A stretch of DNA of 64,000 bases from Leptospira venezuelensis (GTDB lineage: Bacteria; Spirochaetota; Leptospiria; Leptospirales; Leptospiraceae), in assembly GCF_002150035.1 (NCBI RefSeq), contig NZ_NETS01000010.1, forward strand, positions 1,426,001 to 1,490,000, given 5' to 3'. The position numbers and the translations under genes were made by a program. Under the pieces are notes generated by a model. The model did not search any database and was not told the origin of the DNA. It was given only the letters and a program-made list of their open reading frames with translations. Every line of letters starts with the position of its first letter. Within the stretch, counting starts at the first letter, position 1. Positions 59,141 through 64,000 of this stretch are shown here, one piece after another.

Positions 59141-61225
59141 ATGAATTGTAAAAGTTTTATTCTCTATATCATCTTCACTGCGTTATTCGCAAGCTCTTCT
59201 TTATCTGCGGAAGATAAGATCCACGTTAGTAGGGATATTGAACGGCTACCCTTAGGTAAGTCTGTCTATTATCTTGAAGATCCGGAAAGAAAATTAACGT
59301 TCACAGATATTTACAAACCGGAAGCAAGATCTAAATTCATTAAATCTGATAAAGATTCATTAGATTTTGGACAATTAAATTATAATTATTGGTTTAGATT
59401 AACATTTGAAAATGATACTCCCGAATTTGTATCTAAGCTAGTGGAAATTAATTACAGTAATATAGATATTGTACAATTTTATAAACCGAATTCAGACGGA
59501 ACTTACTCCAAGGAAGAGAGCGGGATGCTTTTTCCTTTTTCTGCAAGAAGTTTTAAAAACAGAAACTTTGTTTATCAGATTGAGTTAGGGCCAGGTGAGC
59601 AAAAGACCTACTATCTAATGACTTGGACCAGTGGAGGTTTGAACATTCCACTCACGCTTTGGGATAAAGAAACATTCTCTCAATACAACGCGGACGTTCA
59701 GCACGGTTTAGGTTTATATTATGGAGTTATGATCGTAATGATCCTCTATAATATTTTCATCTTCTTCTCCGTAAGAGATGTTAGTTATTTTTATTATGTG
59801 TGCTATATTCTCGGATTCTTAGGGATACAGTTAGTTTTAACGGGACATGGATTCCAATATCTATGGCCTGCATTTCCTTTTTTACAAAGGAATTTTTATG
59901 TGGTTTTTACGGGGATCTCTATCGCCTCAGTTTTACTTTTTACCAAAAGATTTTTAAATACTAAGGAAAATGTTCCGAAGTGGCTGGACAAATCCATGAA
60001 AGTGACAGTGGTTGCTCATGGCTTGCTGCTATTTACTCCATTGGTTCTGCCCCCTGAAGTTACCGTAAAATTAGCATTGGTCCTAACTCTACCTGCGCTC
60101 ATCTTAATACCAGCAGCAACTGTGATTAGCTTCCTGAAAAAGTTTCGTCCGGCACGTTATTTTCTCTTGGCGTTCACAGTTCTTACGGTTTCAGGAACTG
60201 TAGTAGTTCTTCGATTCATTAATGTTTTAGGACCTGGCTTTCTTGCGGATTACGGCCTTTATCTTGGCTCTACTATGGAGGTCATTCTTCTTTCCATCGC
60301 TTTGGCAGATCGTATTAATATTATGAAGAAGGAGAAAGAAGAAGCTCAAGCAAAAACATTGGAAATGCAAAAGATACTTACAGAGTCTTATGCTAGATTT
60401 GTTCCAAAGGACTTTTTGGCTAACTTAGGAAAAGATTCTATTTTAGATGTAAGACTTGGAGATCAGATCCAAAAAGAAATGGCAGTTCTATTCAGTGACA
60501 TCCGTTCGTTTACTACATTATCCGAACAAATGACTCCTGCTGAAAATTTTAATTTTATCAATTCTTACTTAAGCAGGATGAGTCCTATTATCCAAAGACA
60601 TAATGGATTTATAGATAAATTTATCGGCGATGCAATTATGGCACTATTTCAAAGAAATGTAATCGACGCAGTTTCAGCGGGCGTGGAAATGCAAAGGTAC
60701 TTGAAAGAATACAATGAACATAGAAATCGCCAAGGTTATATCCCAATTCAGATTGGAGTAGGGATACATTCTGGTTCTTTAATGTTAGGAACAATCGGAG
60801 CGGAAGAAAGGTTAGAAGGTACGGTTATTTCTGACACTGTCAACCTTGCTTCTCGAATAGAAAGCCTAACTAAAGTTTACGGATCTAGGATCGCAGTCAG
60901 CGAAAGTACAATTGAAGAAGTTAAAAAAGACGGCAAATTCCATTTCAGATTTCTGGATAGAGTAAAGGTTAAAGGTAAACAAAGACCTGTTTCAGTATAT
61001 GAAGTTTTCGATGGAGACGAGCCTGAACATCAGGATTTGAAATTAAAAACCAAAGAATCTTACGAAAAAGGTGTGAAAGCATTTTATTCTAGTTCATTCG
61101 AAGAAGCTAAGCACCAGTTTGAGAACGTAATCTCAATCTTCCCGGATGACAAAGCCACCCAGCTCTACTTAAAACGTTTGTACCCTGTAACCCACGATCG
61201 GAAGTTGGAAGAAGTAGAAGAATAG
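59141..61225 (+). CDS. 7TM-DISM receptor adenylate cyclase
   Basis: 694 residues. A signal peptide (to SSLSA), a periplasmic 7TMR-DISMED2-type domain (~25-185), seven membrane segments (~190-385), a short coiled linker (MKKEKEEAQAKTLEMQKI), then a class III cyclase domain (~430-620). MAVLFSDIRSFTTL and DKFIGDAIMALF hold the metal Asp pair and the Lys; TVISDTVNLASR keeps Asn and Arg with Thr at the adenine-Asp position, as in bicarbonate-type (IIIb) cyclases. A C-terminal TPR-like segment follows. It should convert a periplasmic ligand signal to cAMP. Confidence 0.9.
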   Translation: MNCKSFILYIIFTALFASSSLSAEDKIHVSRDIERLPLGKSVYYLEDPERKLTFTDIYKPEARSKFIKSDKDSLDFGQLNYNYWFRLTFENDTPEFVSKLVEINYSNIDIVQFYKPNSDGTYSKEESGMLFPFSARSFKNRNFVYQIELGPGEQKTYYLMTWTSGGLNIPLTLWDKETFSQYNADVQHGLGLYYGVMIVMILYNIFIFFSVRDVSYFYYVCYILGFLGIQLVLTGHGFQYLWPAFPFLQRNFYVVFTGISIASVLLFTKRFLNTKENVPKWLDKSMKVTVVAHGLLLFTPLVLPPEVTVKLALVLTLPALILIPAATVISFLKKFRPARYFLLAFTVLTVSGTVVVLRFINVLGPGFLADYGLYLGSTMEVILLSIALADRINIMKKEKEEAQAKTLEMQKILTESYARFVPKDFLANLGKDSILDVRLGDQIQKEMAVLFSDIRSFTTLSEQMTPAENFNFINSYLSRMSPIIQRHNGFIDKFIGDAIMALFQRNVIDAVSAGVEMQRYLKEYNEHRNRQGYIPIQIGVGIHSGSLMLGTIGAEERLEGTVISDTVNLASRIESLTKVYGSRIAVSESTIEEVKKDGKFHFRFLDRVKVKGKQRPVSVYEVFDGDEPEHQDLKLKTKESYEKGVKAFYSSSFEEAKHQFENVISIFPDDKATQLYLKRLYPVTHDRKLEEVEE

Positions 61226-61227
61226 CC

Positions 61228-61243
61228 GATACCGAACGGTATC
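61228..61243. repeat. Inverted repeat between the two 7TM-DISM genes
   Basis: GATACCG-AA-CGGTATC, perfect 7-base arms. No T run follows, so it is more like a binding site or weak hairpin than a terminator. It lies directly after the cyclase stop. Confidence 0.35.
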
Positions 61244-61274
61244 CGGTACTGATAAATCATCCCTTATTGGCAAC

Positions 61275-63413
61275 TTGAAAAGGCTATTTTATTCTTTCCT
61301 AAAGAAGGGAGGAGTAAAATATTCCTACAAACGTAATCCAATGTACCTATTAAGGGCTTTCATTCTAATTTTATGTTTTTCGGCCTCGTCTTTAATTTCG
61401 GAGGAAGTAATTCCTTTATCTTCCCAAGTAGAACGTAAAAGAATTAGTACCGAGGTCTATTTTTTAGAAGATTCTAATAAGGGTTTAGGAATAGAGAAGG
61501 TCTCTTCAGAAGAATATTTCAGAAAGTTCAAAAAATCGGATATGGATCCATTGAACTTTGGACAGACTAACTTCGATTATTGGATCAGGATTACCCTTAA
61601 AAACCCAGAAAAGACACAGATCCGAAAAATTTTAGAAATAGATTATACGAATATAGATCGGGTAGACTTTTTCGCGGAGAATAGTTCCGGCAAACAAGAG
61701 TTAGTCAATTCCAGCGGGATGGCTTTCCCTTATCCGGTGCGGAAAGTAAATCACAGAAATTTTATCTATACATTAGATTTTCAACCCGAACAGACTCGCA
61801 CTTTTTATCTCAAGTTGAACACAAGCGGCGGTCTGGTTTTTCCACTGATCTTATGGAATCCAGAGACATTTTATCATCATAACGCGGATACTCATTTAGG
61901 TCTTGGATTGTATTATGGGATCATGTGCGTGATGATCCTTTATCATTTATTAATATTCTTATCTACTCGAGATATTAGTTATTTATTTTTCGTGACTAAT
62001 ATTTTTGGATTTTTCGGGATACAACTTGTTCTTACCGGTCATGGATTCCAATATCTTTGGTCTGAACATCCGGATCTACAGAGGAATTTATACGTAGTCT
62101 TTACTGGAATATGTATGTCTTCCTTAGTGTTGTTTGCTCAAAAGTTTTTGAACACCGAGGAGAATATAAATCGTTATTTAAATTCTTCTTTGAATTTCAC
62201 TTGGGGAATTCATGCACTTTTAATTTTTTCTCCGCTATTTTTGCCTCCTGAATTTACTGTAAAAGTAAGTCTTGCACTGAGTATTCTTGCTCCTTCTCTA
62301 GTTTTAATCGCCGCTTCTATTTGCTTTTTCAAAAATTATAGGCCTGCCAGATACTTTTTATTGGCATTTAGCTTTTTGTGTATTTCTGGAATGTTTGTGG
62401 TTTTAAAATTTGCGAATCTTGTAGGAGTTTCGAATTGGGCTGATGATGGATTATATATCGGTTCTTCGATGTCTGCATTGATATTCTCATTTGCATTGGC
62501 AGATAAGATCAATATTCTCAAAAAAGAAAAAGAGGATGCACAACGTAAGATATTCGAAGCACAAAAAGAAAATCTGGAAATGCAGAAAACTCTAAACGAT
62601 TCTTTGGAGACCTTGGTGATCGAAAGAACCAAGACTATAGAAGAACAAAAGTTAGATATTGAAGCCAAAGCAAAATTAATCGAGAAGGATCTTGCAATTG
62701 CTGGAAAAATTCAGTTTTCCCTTCTCCCTTCTATTCTACCGAAGACGCATAATGTAAGAATTGCTTTTCGATGTATCCCAATGCTGCATGTAGGTGGAGA
62801 TTTTGTAGATCTGATATCTGATAGGACAGGCAGAGCTCTTGGGATTTTTATTTGTGATGTAACTGGTCATGGGACTGGAGCTGCAATGGTTGCCGCTATG
62901 GTAAAGATGGCTCTAGCGGATTGGTCCGACTATTTAAGCGATCCTGGATACATGCTTGCAAAAATGAGAGCCCAACTAATGGGAAAATTGAATGGGAATT
63001 TTGTGACTGCAACTATGATCACATTTTATCCTGAATCGGGAAGGATTCTAATTGCAAATGCCGGGCATCCGGAAGCAATATTAATCCGCAAAGCGAACGG
63101 AAATCATGAGACTTATCGTCCTGCGGGGATTGCAATCAATGAGTTCCTCTCTACTCCGAATTACCAAACCTTAAAGACAGAATTGAGTAAGGGTGATAAA
63201 CTTATCCTTTATACCGATGGTCTTCCTGAAGCCAGATCTAAACAAGGTGACTTTTACGGAGATGATAGATTTTTGGATCTTCTTAAAAATTTTTCCGAAC
63301 TAGAACCAGAACTTTTCTGTAATTCGGTAATCGGAAAGATACAACATTTTACTGAAGAAGAACAAAGTTCTCATGACGATATGGCAATAGTCGTTTTGGA
63401 ATATCTGGGATAA
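61275..63413 (+). CDS. 7TM-DISM receptor PP2C-type (SpoIIE/RsbU) phosphatase
   Basis: 712 residues; the start may instead be the ATG at 61341, which begins directly with the signal peptide. The periplasmic and 7TM part is clearly paralogous to the cyclase receptor (e.g. LNFGQTNFDYWIRITL vs LDFGQLNYNYWFRLTF). A longer coiled coil (~420-475) leads to a PP2C domain with VGGDFVDL, CDVTGHGTGAAMVA, LYTDGLPEARS and HDDMAIVVLEY, all metal-binding Asp present. It should dephosphorylate an anti-sigma-antagonist-type protein in response to a periplasmic ligand. Confidence 0.9.
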   Translation: MKRLFYSFLKKGGVKYSYKRNPMYLLRAFILILCFSASSLISEEVIPLSSQVERKRISTEVYFLEDSNKGLGIEKVSSEEYFRKFKKSDMDPLNFGQTNFDYWIRITLKNPEKTQIRKILEIDYTNIDRVDFFAENSSGKQELVNSSGMAFPYPVRKVNHRNFIYTLDFQPEQTRTFYLKLNTSGGLVFPLILWNPETFYHHNADTHLGLGLYYGIMCVMILYHLLIFLSTRDISYLFFVTNIFGFFGIQLVLTGHGFQYLWSEHPDLQRNLYVVFTGICMSSLVLFAQKFLNTEENINRYLNSSLNFTWGIHALLIFSPLFLPPEFTVKVSLALSILAPSLVLIAASICFFKNYRPARYFLLAFSFLCISGMFVVLKFANLVGVSNWADDGLYIGSSMSALIFSFALADKINILKKEKEDAQRKIFEAQKENLEMQKTLNDSLETLVIERTKTIEEQKLDIEAKAKLIEKDLAIAGKIQFSLLPSILPKTHNVRIAFRCIPMLHVGGDFVDLISDRTGRALGIFICDVTGHGTGAAMVAAMVKMALADWSDYLSDPGYMLAKMRAQLMGKLNGNFVTATMITFYPESGRILIANAGHPEAILIRKANGNHETYRPAGIAINEFLSTPNYQTLKTELSKGDKLILYTDGLPEARSKQGDFYGDDRFLDLLKNFSELEPELFCNSVIGKIQHFTEEEQSSHDDMAIVVLEYLG

Positions 63414-63495
63414 TCTTCCTCAAGTTTTTCATAGGAGCCCCTGTAGAAACCTATCCACCTGATCCGATATTCAGATCAACCTTTCAGGTAATATT

Positions 63496-64000
63496 ATGAT
63501 AAGCTCAAATAACCGCGTTAGGGTATATTGGGATATACTCGTATTCGTTTGTATTTTTTGGGCTTCTTTGGAGTCCCCGCTCCGGATCGTAATTTCTTAC
63601 GATCAAAACCTTCTTCTTACAAGCATCTATTTCTTTATCGATTCAGTCTTTGCTCTGGATATCATTTGGAATTGTATCACTCCGGAGTATAAAGAAGGCA
63701 AATGGATTTTAGTTCGATCTCAAGTGATTCGGGATTATTTAAGATCCTGGTTCATTATCGATCTAATTGCGGCGATTCCTTTCGAATACGCCACTTTCAA
63801 AATTTTCGGACTACAACAGTCTCAATATCCTTATCTGTATCTGGTCTTAGGAATTACACGTATCTTAAAGGTTTTTCGAATCTCGGATATATTACATAGG
63901 ATCAATCTGGCTTTCCAACCTACACCCGGGATCTTAAGATTAGTACTTTTCGGATTTTGGGTAACATTAGTTGCTCATTGGTGTGCAGTGGGTTGGCTAT
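63496..64000 (+). CDS. Voltage-sensor / cyclic-nucleotide-gated-type K+ channel, 5' part
   Basis: An open frame starts at ATG 63496 and runs off the window (168 residues seen). FIDSVFALDIIWNCITPEYKEGKW (S2 region), WFIIDLIAAIPFEY (S3) and LYLVLGITRILKVFRISDILHRINL (a basic S4-like helix) are typical of CNG/HCN/EAG channels, such as the spirochaete SthK. S5 begins at the right edge (LRLVLFGFWVTLVAHWCAVGW). The pore and cyclic-nucleotide domain would lie outside. Its position next to an adenylate cyclase fits cAMP gating. Confidence 0.82.
   Translation, partial: MISSNNRVRVYWDILVFVCIFWASLESPLRIVISYDQNLLLTSIYFFIDSVFALDIIWNCITPEYKEGKWILVRSQVIRDYLRSWFIIDLIAAIPFEYATFKIFGLQQSQYPYLYLVLGITRILKVFRISDILHRINLAFQPTPGILRLVLFGFWVTLVAHWCAVGWL

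Noticed and set aside
63460..63478. TGATC-N9-GATCA upstream of the channel gene as a CRP-type site
   Set aside because: It does not match TGTGA-N6-TCACA, and the arms are only five bases.

Overview
The window looks like a chromosomal segment of a Leptospira-type spirochaete. The main reasons are the gene content (7TM-DISM receptors, membrane-anchored AraC regulators, many small lipoproteins with loose spirochaete-style lipoboxes), frequent TTG/GTG starts, an rpoB with Asn at the rifampicin-cluster position that is natural in spirochaetes, and the secE-nusG-rplKAJL-rpoBC-rpsLG order. The species cannot be fixed from the window. There is no rRNA, CRISPR array, prophage, insertion sequence or origin.

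Layout. 1-4.2 kb: a CPA1-type cation/H+ antiporter, an AftB-like GT-C glycosyltransferase and an isolated motA. 3.3-4.85 kb is repeat-rich, with palindromes of the form TGTAGG-N4-CCTACA, two copies of a larger GC-rich element and a folded leader in front of a BcsA-like glycosyltransferase. 6.5-12.6 kb is a tightly packed operon: Cys-rich small protein, RnfC-like iron-sulfur protein, polytopic membrane protein, PTS EIIA-like protein, two Opp/Dpp-type permeases without an ATPase, and a PEGA-domain protein. 13.3-23.8 kb holds housekeeping genes (folC, aroE, trmL, uvrB) mixed with a glycosyltransferase, two GHKL ATPases, an inactive-looking amidohydrolase, a four-S1 protein and a rhomboid protease. 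23.8-32.6 kb is a set of single genes: cutA, serine hydrolase, two DJ-1/PfpI proteins, HAD, FMN reductase, 1-Cys peroxiredoxin, XRE regulator, ankyrin lipoprotein and a Cys/Gly-rich lipoprotein. 32.6-35.3 kb on the minus strand carries vapBC overlapping a membrane AraC regulator, followed by a fatty-acid-hydroxylase-type di-iron protein.

35.5-47.8 kb is the large transcription/translation block: tRNA-Thr, tRNA-Trp, secE, nusG, rplK, rplA, rplJ, rplL, rpoB, rpoC, rpsL, rpsG. It starts at a good promoter whose spacer is a palindrome, has an internal hairpin between rplL and rpoB, and ends at a strong terminator after rpsG. fusA and tuf do not follow; the next gene is a catalase-fold lipoprotein.

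47.8-64 kb is accessory. It contains a class III cyclase, a second fatty-acid hydroxylase, a metallophosphoesterase, and a GMC oxidoreductase / alpha-beta hydrolase with Cys nucleophile / SDR operon next to a SRPBCC protein, which together suggest modification of a sterol-like or other lipid substrate. It ends with a signalling group: two 7TM-DISM receptors that share a sensor half but carry different outputs (adenylate cyclase; PP2C phosphatase), then the start of a cyclic-nucleotide-gated-type K+ channel. The strongest candidates for new biology are that signalling trio, the RnfC-like/permease operon, the VapBC-AraC overlap with a leaderless promoter, and the leader RNA at 4680-4770.
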